This document shows, one piece after another, positions 55,507 through 64,000 of a stretch of 64,000 nt of DNA (positions within the stretch are counted from its first letter, which is position 1; each line of letters starts with the position of its first letter). Origin of the DNA: Flavobacterium sp. CECT 9288 (lineage in GTDB: Bacteria > Bacteroidota > Bacteroidia > Flavobacteriales > Flavobacteriaceae); the NCBI RefSeq assembly GCF_918731615.1, contig NZ_OU957226.1, positions 3,163,501 to 3,227,500 of the forward strand, read 5' to 3'. The position numbers were made by a program, and so were the translations under genes. The notes below the pieces were generated by a model, which saw nothing but the letters and a program-made list of their open reading frames with translations, searched no databases and was not told the origin of the DNA.

Positions 55507-56430
55507 TTATAATTCTATGTCAAATTGTGTTAGCGATTTGAATTGTTTTAATCGAGACACTACTTCAGCTTTTTCTAAAGTAAGCATTCTCTCGGTACCA
55601 AATTTTTCTACACAAAAAGAAGCTAAGTTAGAACCTTGAATGATAGCGTTTTTCATATTCTCAAAAGAGATGTTTTCGCTTTGAGTCAAGTAACCTGCAA
55701 ATCCTCCTGCAAAAGTATCTCCTGCCCCTGTTGGGTCAAACACTTCTTCTAATGGTAATGCTGGAGCAAAGAAAACTTCCTTATCATGAAAAAGAAGTGC
55801 GCCATGCTCTCCTTTTTTAATTACCACATATTTAGGACCCATGGTGTGAATTTTGGCAGCAGCCTTAACAAGAGAATATTCTCCAGAAAGTTGTCTAGCC
55901 TCTTCATCATTGATAGTGATTACATCAACGCGTTTGATTACGTCTAACAATTCAGGTAATGCACAATCCATCCAAAAATTCATCGTGTCTAGCACTACTA
56001 ATTTAGGTTGAGTTTCCATTTGATCTAAAACACTGCTTTGTACTAATGGATGTAAGTTCCCTAGCATTACAATCTCAGCATTTTTATAATCTTGTGGTAC
56101 TTTTGGTTGAAAATCAGCCAAAACATTTAATTGCGTATCTAGTGTATCTCTTGAGTTTAAGTCATTGTGGTAACGACCACTCCAGAAGAATGTTTTACCA
56201 CCTTGTACTACTTCTAGTCCAGAGATATCAATATTTCTTGAAGTTAATAAATCTAAATATTCTTGAGGAAAATCATCTCCAACTACAGAAACAATGGCTG
56301 ATTGCACATTAAAAAAAGAAGCAGACAAACCAATATATGTTCCTGCACCACCTAAAATTTTGTCCGTTTTCCCAAATGGAGTTTCAATTGCGTCAAAAGC
56401 TACTGTTCCAACAATCAATAATTTATTCAT
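55507..56430 (-). CDS. PfkB-family carbohydrate or nucleoside kinase
   Basis: A 307-residue ribokinase-fold kinase. The N-terminal LIVGTVAFDAIETPFG, the GGAGTYIGLSASFF glycine-rich signature, and the C-terminal DPTGAGDTFAGGFAG with its catalytic Asp are all visible. The pattern is nearer to ribokinase/adenosine-kinase-like members than to the fructose kinase at 34429. The substrate is not fixed by sequence. It is transcribed from its own promoter on the minus strand, upstream of purF, with a terminator between them. Confidence 0.85.
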   Translation of the reverse strand: MNKLLIVGTVAFDAIETPFGKTDKILGGAGTYIGLSASFFNVQSAIVSVVGDDFPQEYLDLLTSRNIDISGLEVVQGGKTFFWSGRYHNDLNSRDTLDTQLNVLADFQPKVPQDYKNAEIVMLGNLHPLVQSSVLDQMETQPKLVVLDTMNFWMDCALPELLDVIKRVDVITINDEEARQLSGEYSLVKAAAKIHTMGPKYVVIKKGEHGALLFHDKEVFFAPALPLEEVFDPTGAGDTFAGGFAGYLTQSENISFENMKNAIIQGSNLASFCVEKFGTERMLTLEKAEVVSRLKQFKSLTQFDIEL

Positions 56431-56453
56431 TATATACGTTTCAAATTAAGGGG

Positions 56454-56484
56454 CAAAGATAGTTTATAAGTTGTAAAGTTGCAA
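56454..56484 (-). promoter_or_regulatory. housekeeping promoter of the PfkB-family kinase gene
   Basis: TTG (56484-56482), 20 bp, TATCTTTG (56461-56454) on the minus strand, a good match to TTG-N19/20-TAnnTTTG. The -7 box ends 23 bp before the ATG. Confidence 0.65.
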
Positions 56485-56636
56485 AGCTTTTAAATCTCAA
56501 AGTTTACTTAAAATATTGTCTTTATTTCTATTTTTAAAAGGTTTGTAAATGGAGTATCTAAAACTTTTATTTTGATAAATTGTCCTAAATCTGTCTTCCT
56601 TTTTTAACTAGATTTGTTTATCAATAATTTTATAAA

Positions 56637-57212
56637 ATGAAAATAAAATTAAGTTTCTTTGTTTCAATTTGTTTGCTGATCTCATGTGAAAGCAAGAAGC
56701 CAAACTTTTCTAAAGAAATTATTAGAAATTTTAGTGAACTTAGCGAGATTAACGACACTCTTGTAAAAGCACCTCCGCCTATTACATATCAAATTGACCT
56801 ATATGTTAAGGCTAATGATAAAGAAATACTTTTAAGCAGCGTTAGTGAATTATTATTTCTCTATAAAAACCATTACTATTTAAAATTTGATTCTTTTTCA
56901 AAATTTTTAAATGCTGTATTGAATCAAGATTATGTTTTAGACAGTAAAGTACATAACAAAAGAACTTATTTAGAAAGCTTTAAAGTTAACCCAAATATTG
57001 AAAAAGATTTCAACCGCATAGGTATTGAGATGTTTTTAAGAAAGTATTCAAAGACAACAGCTTCAAAAAGATTAGCTATCAAACGCGAAATTATAAAAGA
57101 AGGAGAATACTCAACTATAGCATACATTTTATTCAAAAACGGCTATGATTTAAGTTCAGATTGTTATTTAGGTATCAATTACATTCGAAAAAGAAAAGAA
57201 TCTTTTAAATAA
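56637..57212 (+). CDS. lipoprotein of unknown function
   Basis: A 191-residue exported lipoprotein (lipobox LISC, Cys17). The mature protein is lysine-rich with mixed helices and strands (EIIRNFSELSEINDTLV, TYQIDLYVKANDKEILL, SELLFLYKNHYYLKFDSF). I recognise no domain. It ends exactly where the convergent rnhA gene ends (no bases between the stops). Confidence 0.65.
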   Translation: MKIKLSFFVSICLLISCESKKPNFSKEIIRNFSELSEINDTLVKAPPPITYQIDLYVKANDKEILLSSVSELLFLYKNHYYLKFDSFSKFLNAVLNQDYVLDSKVHNKRTYLESFKVNPNIEKDFNRIGIEMFLRKYSKTTASKRLAIKREIIKEGEYSTIAYILFKNGYDLSSDCYLGINYIRKRKESFK

Positions 57213-57692
57213 TTACAACAATTTAGCTTCTTCTTTTTCATAAAAAGCATCCACAGAAAGTTGTTTTTGCATGGATGCCATAACGGCTAATTCATCACAC
57301 CTTTCATTTTGAACATGATTATTATGTCCTTTAATCCATTTAAAATCGACTTTGTGTTTGCGGTATACTAGTAAAAACCGTTTCCACAAATCGGCATTTT
57401 TTCTGTCAACGAAACCTTTTTTTTCCCAGCCTAAAACCCATTTTTTTTCTACAGAATCTACTACATATTTAGAATCCGAAACTACTAAAACTTTGGTATT
57501 AGGATTTTTTAACTTCTCAAGTCCAACAATTACTGCTAATAATTCCATTCTATTATTGGTCGTCCTACGGAACCCTTCATAAAATTCTCTTTTATATGGT
57601 TTCCCTACCCATTCCATGACTACACCATACCCTCCATTTCCTGGGTTTCCCTTGGCAGCACCATCTGTATATATATGTACATCGTGTCCCAT
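57213..57692 (-). CDS. rnhA: ribonuclease HI
   Basis: RNase HI cleaves the RNA strand of RNA-DNA hybrids. The 159-residue protein has all four catalytic carboxylates: Asp10 (IYTDGAAKGNPGNGG), Glu50 (NNRMELLAV), Asp73 (VVSDSKYV) and Asp133 (NERCDELA), plus His123 (KGHNNH). It starts 5 bp downstream of purN on the same strand, so the two are cotranscribed. Confidence 0.94.
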   Translation of the reverse strand: MGHDVHIYTDGAAKGNPGNGGYGVVMEWVGKPYKREFYEGFRRTTNNRMELLAVIVGLEKLKNPNTKVLVVSDSKYVVDSVEKKWVLGWEKKGFVDRKNADLWKRFLLVYRKHKVDFKWIKGHNNHVQNERCDELAVMASMQKQLSVDAFYEKEEAKLL

Positions 57693-57697
57693 TACAA

Positions 57698-58267
57698 TTA
57701 TATACTTTGGTTTAAAATACGCTCTATAATAATTGGGAAAAACTCTTGCTCTAGTTCATGTATCTTTTCGGCTATTGTTGCAACAGTATCTACTGCTGAT
57801 AATGCAACACTTTGCTGTGCAATTATAGCGCCTTCATCATAATTCTCATCCACATAGTGTATCGTGATTCCCGTTTCTAATTCCTTATTATCAAGAACTG
57901 CTTGATGTACATGCATCCCATACATTCCTTTTCCACCATATTTAGGTAATAATGCAGGATGAATGTTTATGATTTTATTAGGGTAGACATTAATAATATT
58001 TGAAGGGAATTGGAGTAAAAAACCAGCTAAAACAATCAAATCTGGTTGAAGAGCCTGAACTTTTTGTAGTACTTCGTTTTCAAATAATTGTGTTTTGGTA
58101 AAAATCTCTATTGGTAAATTGTATTTTTGAACTCTCGTAATCACACCTGCTTTAGGATTATTTGTAAAAACTGCAACAACAGCTGCTGAGCTTGTTTTTT
58201 TGAAATATTGGATAATATTTTCAGCATTTGTACCCGATCCGGAGGCAAAAATCACGATTTTTTTCAT
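57698..58267 (-). CDS. purN: phosphoribosylglycinamide formyltransferase
   Basis: PurN formylates GAR with 10-formyl-tetrahydrofolate in purine synthesis. The 189-residue length fits the family. It has the GAR-binding FASGSGTN loop and the catalytic trio Asn101, His103 (INIHPALLPKY) and Asp144 (YVDENYDEGAII). It is divergent from acpP and precedes rnhA. Confidence 0.94.
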   Translation of the reverse strand: MKKIVIFASGSGTNAENIIQYFKKTSSAAVVAVFTNNPKAGVITRVQKYNLPIEIFTKTQLFENEVLQKVQALQPDLIVLAGFLLQFPSNIINVYPNKIINIHPALLPKYGGKGMYGMHVHQAVLDNKELETGITIHYVDENYDEGAIIAQQSVALSAVDTVATIAEKIHELEQEFFPIIIERILNQSI

Positions 58268-58384
58268 AATTACATTCTATTTGAAGCCACAAAAAAAAGC
58301 ATAATAATTGAAAATAAATAACATTGTGACACCTTTGTCAAAATATATTTCATAAATTAGATGTCACATTTATTAACTAAATAG

Positions 58385-58413
58385 TTGTTTTAAAATAAAG
58401 TTTTTTATTTTTG
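58385..58413 (+). promoter_or_regulatory. housekeeping promoter of acpP
   Basis: TTG (58385-58387), 18 bp, TATTTTTG (58406-58413) is a near-ideal match. The leader is about 25 nt. Confidence 0.65.
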
Positions 58414-58443
58414 CCAACAAATTAAATTCTAAAATTAAAGATT

Positions 58444-58680
58444 ATGTCAGACATTGCATCAAGAGTAAAAGCGATTATCGTAGACAAATTAGGCGTTGAC
58501 GAAAACGAAGTTGTAACAGAAGCAAGCTTCACTAATGATTTAGGAGCTGACTCATTAGACACTGTTGAGCTTATTATGGAATTCGAAAAAGAATTTGATA
58601 TCCAAATTCCAGACGATCAAGCAGAAAACATCGCTACTGTAGGTCAAGCAATCTCTTACATCGAGGAAGCTAAAAAATAA
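58444..58680 (+). CDS. acpP: acyl carrier protein
   Basis: A 78-residue acidic acyl carrier protein for type II fatty acid synthesis. The phosphopantetheine attachment site is Ser37 in [11 protein letters not shown]. Helices II and III ([20 protein letters not shown]) are canonical. It is followed by fabF and rnc on the same strand, the classical order. Confidence 0.97.
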   Translation: MSDIASRVKAIIVDKLGVDENEVVTEASFTNDLGADSLDTVELIMEFEKEFDIQIPDDQAENIATVGQAISYIEEAKK

Positions 58681-58686
58681 TAAATC

Positions 58687-58727
58687 AAACACCCGCTTGC
58701 ATTCATGTGAACGGGTGTTATTATTTT
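58687..58727 (+). terminator. hairpin between acpP and fabF
   Basis: AACACCCG and CGGGTGTT form a stem with further partial pairing inside the loop, and a T-rich tract follows. It can end part of the acpP transcripts, allowing excess acpP over fabF. The rest of the 58728-58857 gap shows no clear promoter. Confidence 0.6.
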
Positions 58728-58857
58728 TTTAAATATTAAAATTAAGATTGAACTTCAATCCAAAAGATATTATTGTATTACCCATAGCTATTTTGTAGTA
58801 TTTTATACAGTATCAGCGTGGGTTTTATTTGTTTAAAGATAACATAACAAAGAATTT

Positions 58858-60111
58858 ATGGAATTAAGAAGAGTTGTAGTAACAGGATTAGGCGCTCTTA
58901 CCCCTATTGGAAATACTGTACAAGAGTATTGGGACGGTTTGATTAATGGCGTTAGCGGAGCTGCACCTATCACTTACTTTGATGCCTCTAAATTTAGAAC
59001 TCACTTTGCATGCGAGGTTAAAAACTTTAATGTTGAAAATTTCATTGACCGTAAAGAAGCCCGTAAAATGGATCGATACGCTCAATATGCCATGGTTGCA
59101 TCTGAAGAAGCAGTATTAGACGCTGGTTTTGATATGGAGAAAATTGACAAAGACCGCGTGGGCGTTATTTGGGGATCAGGAATTGGCGGATTAGAGACTT
59201 TTCAAATTGAAGTTCTTAATTATGCTTCAGGAGACGGGACGCCAAAATTTAATCCTTTCTTTATCCCAAAAATGATTGCTGATATTGCAGGTGGACATAT
59301 CTCCATTAAATATGGTTTTAGAGGACCTAACTTTACAACTGTTTCTGCATGTGCTTCTTCTACAAATGCCATTATAGATGCTTTCAATTATATTAGACTT
59401 GGCCATGCCGATGCTATGGTTACAGGTGGCTCTGAAGCTGCGGTAACAATTGCTGGTATGGGAGGTTTTAATGCTATGCACGCACTATCAACAAGAAATG
59501 ACGATCCAAAATCGGCCTCAAGACCAATGGACAAAGACAGAGATGGTTTTGTTCTAGGAGAAGGAGCAGGTGCCTTGGTTCTTGAAGAATATGAACATGC
59601 TGTTGCTCGTGGCGCAACCATTTATTGCGAAATAGGTGGCGGCGGTATGTCTGCAGATGCTTACCACATTACAGCTCCACATCCAGAAGGACTTGGTGCT
59701 AAAAATGTAATGCTTAACTGCCTTAGAGATGCTGGATTAAAACCTACCGATGTAGATGGTGTAAACATGCACGGAACATCTACTCCACTTGGTGATATGG
59801 CAGAGTCAAAAGCAATTCTTCATGTTTTTGGAGAACATGCGTATAGCATGAATTTAAATTCTACAAAATCAATGACAGGTCACTTACTGGGTGCTGCTGG
59901 TGCTGTAGAAACTATATCTGCTATACTTTCATTAAAACATGGCTTAGTACCTCCTACTATCAATCATTTTACAGATGATGAAAACATTGATTCAAAATTG
60001 AACTTTACATTTAATAAAGCTCAAAAAAGAGATATGAATGTAGTGATGAGCAATACATTTGGTTTTGGAGGCCACAATGCATGCGTTTTGGTAAAAAAAT
60101 TAGATATCTAA
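58858..60111 (+). CDS. fabF: 3-oxoacyl-ACP synthase II
   Basis: The condensing enzyme that elongates acyl-ACP with malonyl-ACP. The 417-residue protein has the Cys-His-His triad: Cys165 (VSACASSTNAI), His305 (NMHGTSTPLGD) and His342 (TGHLLGAAGA), with Lys337 between. The N-terminal MELRRVVVTGLGALTPIG fits the family. It lies between acpP and rnc. Confidence 0.96.
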   Translation: MELRRVVVTGLGALTPIGNTVQEYWDGLINGVSGAAPITYFDASKFRTHFACEVKNFNVENFIDRKEARKMDRYAQYAMVASEEAVLDAGFDMEKIDKDRVGVIWGSGIGGLETFQIEVLNYASGDGTPKFNPFFIPKMIADIAGGHISIKYGFRGPNFTTVSACASSTNAIIDAFNYIRLGHADAMVTGGSEAAVTIAGMGGFNAMHALSTRNDDPKSASRPMDKDRDGFVLGEGAGALVLEEYEHAVARGATIYCEIGGGGMSADAYHITAPHPEGLGAKNVMLNCLRDAGLKPTDVDGVNMHGTSTPLGDMAESKAILHVFGEHAYSMNLNSTKSMTGHLLGAAGAVETISAILSLKHGLVPPTINHFTDDENIDSKLNFTFNKAQKRDMNVVMSNTFGFGGHNACVLVKKLDI

Positions 60112-60115
60112 TTGT

Positions 60116-60856
60116 ATGAATATAATTAGAAAAATATTTAAAAAATCCCGTTCGGCTACTGACGGGATTTTTTTTGATTCTATCCAGAAAATCCTAGGAT
60201 TTCCTCCCTTAAATCTAGAATTTTACACCAAAGCTTTCACTCATAGATCATCTAATAGACTTGATTTATCTGGCAATCCCATCAATTATGAACGCTTAGA
60301 ATTTTTAGGAGACGCTATGTTAAGCGCGGTTATTGCTGCTCATTTATTTAATGAAGCACCAGCAGGTGACGAAGGATACCTTACCAAAATGCGATCTAAA
60401 ATAGTAAGTAGGGAACATTTAAACGAGCTTGGCAAAGACTTAAATTTAATTCAATTTATTGAAAGTAAAGTTCCTGTTCAACATTTTGGAGAAAATATTC
60501 ATGGCAATATTTTTGAATCTCTAGTAGGTGCCATTTACCTAGATAGAGGCTACGAGTTTTGTGAAAAATTCATTAGAAACAGAGTAATCACTCCTTATGT
60601 AGATATTGCTCGCTTAGAAGGAAAAGTTATCAGTTATAAAAGTTTAGTAATTGAATGGTGCCAAAAAGAGAAAAAAATATTTCATTACGATATTTTTGAT
60701 GACAACTCTATTGATGGTCAACGCTTTTTTGGTGTTAAACTTAGTATTGACGACAAAGTCATTGCAAAAGCAAGGGCTACCTCTAAAAAGAAAGCAGAAG
60801 AAAAAGCATCCCAACGCGCTTATTTTGCATTTCAAGAAAAAATGGACAGAAAATAA
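60116..60856 (+). CDS. rnc: ribonuclease III
   Basis: A double-strand RNA endonuclease of 246 residues. The signature NYERLEFLGDAML holds Glu59, Glu62 and Asp66, and Glu134 (IFESLVGAIYLD) is the E. coli Glu117 equivalent. The position of E. coli Asp114 is Asn131 here. A C-terminal double-stranded-RNA-binding domain follows (about 170-240, ending ATSKKKAEEKASQRAYFAF). The gap to fabF is 4 bp, so it belongs to the acpP-fabF cluster. Confidence 0.93.
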   Translation: MNIIRKIFKKSRSATDGIFFDSIQKILGFPPLNLEFYTKAFTHRSSNRLDLSGNPINYERLEFLGDAMLSAVIAAHLFNEAPAGDEGYLTKMRSKIVSREHLNELGKDLNLIQFIESKVPVQHFGENIHGNIFESLVGAIYLDRGYEFCEKFIRNRVITPYVDIARLEGKVISYKSLVIEWCQKEKKIFHYDIFDDNSIDGQRFFGVKLSIDDKVIAKARATSKKKAEEKASQRAYFAFQEKMDRK

Positions 60857-60970
60857 TACAATTTTCTATAAAACTATATCGTTTTCGTTCATAAATTAAC
60901 AAAAACATCTTATTTAGAAGACTATACACTTCAATAGAAATGCTATATTTACATCTTATTTTTTGATGAA

Positions 60971-61462
60971 ATGGCAAATCTTAAACTTAATTTAGGTGAA
61001 TTTGATGCAATAGACTATCATCTTATTGCTATACATACCTCATTAGAAGATTATCGATTGGCTTATTTTATCAATCAAAAATTACCAATCAATTTGAGTA
61101 AATGTAGCAATGAAATTCAAATTAAGATTAAAGAGGGAGAAACAAATTTTTCAAGATTTTTCTATGAAGGTCCTGAAAATGAAATTTCTTGGGATTTAAT
61201 CCAAAATAAGAATGAAGTGCTACAAGAGAAACAAAAAGAATTTTCTCAAAATTTATTTTCTGATATCAAGATGGATGTAGCTACAAAAGTATTTTTATTA
61301 CCTGAGTTTAAAAAAGTAGACTACTTTTTTAAAATTGAAAATACAGATGACACCTTGAATTTAAACGAAATAAAAACACTATTAAATACCATAAATAACG
61401 TTTCTGCGGTGTACAGCGTAGAGACAACTAAAATAAAATCTAAAAACAATTTAATTTTTTAA
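60971..61462 (+). CDS. IPExxxVDY-like family protein
   Basis: A 163-residue protein of unknown function that fits the Bacteroidota family named for its IPExxxVDY motif; here the motif reads LPEFKKVDYFF. It is found beside pyk in related genomes as far as I recall, and here it lies 5 bp upstream of pyk. No signal peptide is present. An N-terminal DYHLIAIHTSLEDYRLAYFI helix region precedes the motif. The role is not known. Confidence 0.75.
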   Translation: MANLKLNLGEFDAIDYHLIAIHTSLEDYRLAYFINQKLPINLSKCSNEIQIKIKEGETNFSRFFYEGPENEISWDLIQNKNEVLQEKQKEFSQNLFSDIKMDVATKVFLLPEFKKVDYFFKIENTDDTLNLNEIKTLLNTINNVSAVYSVETTKIKSKNNLIF

Positions 61463-61467
61463 TACAA

Positions 61468-62898
61468 ATGCTTACAAACAAAAAAACTAAAATTGTAGCT
61501 ACACTAGGGCCAGCATGTAGTACAAGAGAAACCATCAAGGACATGATTGATGCAGGAGTCAATGTGTTTCGAGTAAATTTTTCGCATGCAGACTACGAAG
61601 ATGTAAAGCAAAAAATAAATATTATTCGCGGGTTAAACAAAGAGTTTGGATATACAACAGCAATCCTTGGTGATTTGCAAGGTCCTAAATTGCGCGTAGG
61701 TGTTATGGAAGAAGGCGTAGTTGTTCATGACGGTGACTTAATTACTTTTACTACAGCCGAAGACATCTTGGGTACGGCTAAAAAAGTATTTATGAAGTAT
61801 AAAAACTTTCCAAATGATGTAAATCCTGGAGAAAGAATATTACTTGATGATGGAAAACTTATTTTTGAAATTGTTGAGACTGACAAAATATCTGAAGTAG
61901 TTGCAAAAGTTATACAAGGTGGGGAACTTAAATCTAAAAAAGGGGTAAACTTACCTAATACAAAAATCTCTCTTCCAGCTATGACTGAGAAAGATATTGA
62001 AGATGCTATTTTTGCCATCGGACAAAATGTAGATTGGATTGCATTATCGTTTGTAAAAACACCACGAGATTTACAAGATCTACAAGAATTAATAGCAGAG
62101 CACTCTGATTATAAAATTCCTATTGTTGCAAAAATCGAAATGCCTGAAGCACTAGAGAATATTGATAAAATTGTAGCCTATTGTGATGCACTTATGGTAG
62201 CTCGTGGAGATTTAGGAGTAGAATTACCAGCTCACGAAGTACCTTTAGTTCAAAAAGAATTAATCCGTAGAGCAAAAACAGCTCGAATTCCAGTAATTGT
62301 AGCTACCCAAATGATGGAGACTATGATTACTAGCTTGACTCCTACGCGTGCAGAAGTAAATGATGTTGCAAACTCTGTAATGGACGGCGCAGATGCGGTA
62401 ATGCTCTCTGGGGAAACAGCAACGGGTAACTACCCTGTTCAAGTTATTCAAAAAATGACTCAAATTATTGAAGCAGTTGAAGATTCTCCGCTAATTCAAG
62501 TTCCACAAAATACCCCTCAAATTAAAACAAAACGTTTTATTACAAAAACTATTTGCCATCATGCTGCTACCATGGCTAATGTGATTAAAGCAAAAGCTAT
62601 TTGTACGTTGACAAATAGTGGTTATACTGCTTTTCAAATTTCGGCTTGGAGACCTAATGCACACATTTTAGTTTTTACATCGAATGAAAGAATCCTTACT
62701 CAGCTTAATTTATTGTGGGGTGTAAAATCATTCATGTACACTAAAGATGTAAGTACCGATGATACGGTAACAGATGTAAACGAGATTGTGAAACAAAAAG
62801 GCTTTGTTCAAAAAGGAGATTTCCTTATCAATCTAGCAGCAATGCCTATCAAAGATAAAGGAATGGTAAACACCCTGAGAGTATCTGAAATAGAATAA
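61468..62898 (+). CDS. pyk: pyruvate kinase
   Basis: Pyruvate kinase converts phosphoenolpyruvate and ADP to pyruvate and ATP. The 476-residue protein has the N-terminal TKIVATLGPACSTRETI, the active-site KIEMPEALENID segment, MVARGDLGVELP, and VIVATQMMETMI. The C-terminal allosteric domain ends around residue 476 without an extra PEP-utiliser domain. It is cotranscribed with the upstream IPExxxVDY-like gene. Confidence 0.96.
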   Translation: MLTNKKTKIVATLGPACSTRETIKDMIDAGVNVFRVNFSHADYEDVKQKINIIRGLNKEFGYTTAILGDLQGPKLRVGVMEEGVVVHDGDLITFTTAEDILGTAKKVFMKYKNFPNDVNPGERILLDDGKLIFEIVETDKISEVVAKVIQGGELKSKKGVNLPNTKISLPAMTEKDIEDAIFAIGQNVDWIALSFVKTPRDLQDLQELIAEHSDYKIPIVAKIEMPEALENIDKIVAYCDALMVARGDLGVELPAHEVPLVQKELIRRAKTARIPVIVATQMMETMITSLTPTRAEVNDVANSVMDGADAVMLSGETATGNYPVQVIQKMTQIIEAVEDSPLIQVPQNTPQIKTKRFITKTICHHAATMANVIKAKAICTLTNSGYTAFQISAWRPNAHILVFTSNERILTQLNLLWGVKSFMYTKDVSTDDTVTDVNEIVKQKGFVQKGDFLINLAAMPIKDKGMVNTLRVSEIE

Positions 62899-62917
62899 CA
62901 CTAATTACAGCCTAGCT

Positions 62918-62952
62918 AAACCATCCCATATCTTATGTGGATGGTTTTTTTT
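62918..62952 (+). terminator. terminator of pyk
   Basis: AAACCATCC and GGATGGTTT form a 9-bp stem with a long loop that pairs partly, then a T-tract. Confidence 0.75.
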
Positions 62953-62997
62953 GCTAAAAAACCGAAATCATAAGTATGAATTTACAGGAAATACAAT

Positions 62998-63005
62998 TAT
63001 ATTTG
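62998..63005 (+). promoter_or_regulatory. -7 element of the Bax-inhibitor-1-like gene
   Basis: TATATTTG fits TAnnTTTG and lies 24 nt before the ATG at 63029. No clear -33 TTG. Confidence 0.4.
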
Positions 63006-63028
63006 AAGGTAAATAAAACACAAAAATT

Positions 63029-63799
63029 ATGAGTTTGAATTCAAATAATCCGTTTTTAAATAGTAAAAGATTTTCAACTGCTGTTTCAAAAAGTGAAGAG
63101 ATAAATCAAGCAACAATCATTGACTACAATGATGAAATGACCATTTCTGGCACAATAAACAAGAGCTTACTATTGTTTATGATTCTAATCGGATCGGCTA
63201 CGGTAATCTGGTGGCTTACTTTTAACGGAATGAATCCACTTGTTCCAGCTATTGGTGGAGCCGTAGTAGGCTTAGTACTTGTGCTTATAGCCGCTTTCAA
63301 ACCTCAATACTCTCCCTATCTTGCTCCTGGTTATGCCATTTTTGAGGGTTTATTTATTGGTGCAGTATCCGCAATTTTTGAAGCTTTGTATCCTGGCATT
63401 GTGCTTCAGGCTGTTGGTGCTACTTTTGTAACATTTATGATTTGCCTGGGTCTGTATAAGTACAAAATTGTACAAGTTAATGAACAATTCAAATCTGTAG
63501 TTATTGCTGCAACACTAGCTATAGGAACGTACTATTTAATTTCTTGGTTACTGTCAATGTTTACTAGCTTTGTTCCTGTACACCATGGTAATTCTTGGAT
63601 TAGTATAGGAATTAGCGTATTTGTAATAGTAATAGCTGCCTTAAATTTATTTTTAGATTTTGATAGAATTGAAAAAGGAGTTCAAGAGAGAATGCCAAAG
63701 TACATGGAATGGTACGGCGCAATGGGTTTAATGGTAACCCTAGTATGGCTCTATATTGAATTTCTTAGATTGCTCAGTAAATTGAACAGTAGAGACTAA
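63029..63799 (+). CDS. Bax inhibitor-1/YccA-family membrane protein
   Basis: A 256-residue integral membrane protein with seven predicted helices, of the BI-1/YccA (TMBIM) type whose bacterial members act as pH-sensitive calcium-leak channels or as membrane-protease modulators. The polar N-terminus (about 1-45) precedes the helix bundle. The last helices carry NLFLDFDRIEKGVQERMPKY, where the Asp pair of the BI-1 pore motif is seen (LDFDRIE). It has its own promoter and terminator. Confidence 0.88.
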   Translation: MSLNSNNPFLNSKRFSTAVSKSEEINQATIIDYNDEMTISGTINKSLLLFMILIGSATVIWWLTFNGMNPLVPAIGGAVVGLVLVLIAAFKPQYSPYLAPGYAIFEGLFIGAVSAIFEALYPGIVLQAVGATFVTFMICLGLYKYKIVQVNEQFKSVVIAATLAIGTYYLISWLLSMFTSFVPVHHGNSWISIGISVFVIVIAALNLFLDFDRIEKGVQERMPKYMEWYGAMGLMVTLVWLYIEFLRLLSKLNSRD

Positions 63800-63814
63800 A
63801 TAAAAATTCCCACA

Positions 63815-63852
63815 AAAAACCTTTCCATTTTATCTTGGAAAGGTTTTTTTTA
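63815..63852. terminator. bidirectional terminator at the right end
   Basis: AAAAACCTTTCC and GGAAAGGTTTTT form a 12-bp perfect stem. It lies between convergent stops at 63799 and 63850 and has a T-tract on each strand. Confidence 0.8.
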
Positions 63853-64000
63853 TGCTGCTCTTTCAAAGGCTATGTAATGGCTTAACTCTCCTTTGCTATT
63901 AAATAAGGGATATCCTTTAATTAAACAGGCATATACTTCCCCATTTTTTTTATAATTCATTACTACGTTCTCAAAAGGTTCTTTAGCCTCTATCGCTTTC
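63850..64000 (-). CDS. PAS-domain protein, C-terminal end, cut by the window edge
   Basis: A minus-strand frame enters from the right edge and ends at 63850. The 49 visible residues (KAIEAKEPFENVVMNYKKNG, then YACLIKGYPLFNSKGELSHY, ending AFERAA) look like the last strands of a PAS domain with its PAC motif. The protein may be a PAS-only sensor or the tail of a larger protein; the rest lies outside. Confidence 0.7.
   Translation of the reverse strand, partial: KAIEAKEPFENVVMNYKKNGEVYACLIKGYPLFNSKGELSHYIAFERAA

Overview
The window is chromosomal DNA from a member of the Bacteroidota, most likely a Flavobacterium or close relative. The evidence is the low GC content, promoters of the TTG-N(17-20)-TAnnTTTG type used by the Bacteroidota primary sigma factor, near absence of Shine-Dalgarno sequences, and characteristic families: OmpA with thrombospondin type-3 repeats, an ABC permease fused to an M1 peptidase, a TPR sensor kinase, and an IPExxxVDY-type protein beside pyruvate kinase. 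I saw no rRNA, tRNA, CRISPR array, transposase or prophage. The window cuts a gene at each end: isocitrate lyase on the left and a PAS-domain protein on the right.

Layout. 1-6.5 kb: 3' part of aceA, an exported Asp-box propeller protein, aminopeptidase P and an AIM24/TIGR00266 protein. 6.5-7 kb: a repeat-rich, non-coding stretch. 7-17.6 kb: an alpha/beta hydrolase faces a minus-strand block holding a small ABC system, an AddB-like nuclease, an OmpA-family protein, kbl and an AddA-like helicase-nuclease whose gene carries two in-frame copies of a palindromic element. 17.9-26.9 kb: rbfA with a LolE-like permease, a RelE/ParE toxin-antitoxin pair, dusB, a membrane-anchored AraC-type regulator, a GIN-domain/DoxX/lipoprotein operon, a PNPOx-like flavoprotein and lepA. 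27-34.2 kb: an inorganic-carbon uptake module (dabA, dabB, SulP transporter, DUF2490 protein). 34.4-41.3 kb: a PfkB kinase, an ABC ATPase with its permease-M1 peptidase fusion, and thiL.

41.4-45.7 kb is the most unusual part: five minus-strand genes encode a LytTR regulator with Glu at the phospho-acceptor position, two paralogous short secreted peptides sharing a VGGNKK(N/E)D motif, a TPR-containing sensor kinase and its response regulator. I infer a peptide-linked signalling locus. 46-64 kb is mainly housekeeping: an outer membrane protein, glyS, a ComF-like phosphoribosyltransferase, an overlapping pair of exported proteins of unknown function, sodA, purF, a PfkB-family kinase, rnhA-purN, the acpP-fabF-rnc lipid cluster, an IPExxxVDY-like gene with pyk, and a Bax-inhibitor-1-like membrane protein.

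Three intergenic copies of one structured element (5.5, 17.7 and 25.0 kb) share a core but differ in their stem sequences while keeping base pairing. Several genes (rbfA, thiL, glyS) have a -7 box so close to the start codon that their mRNAs are probably leaderless or nearly so.
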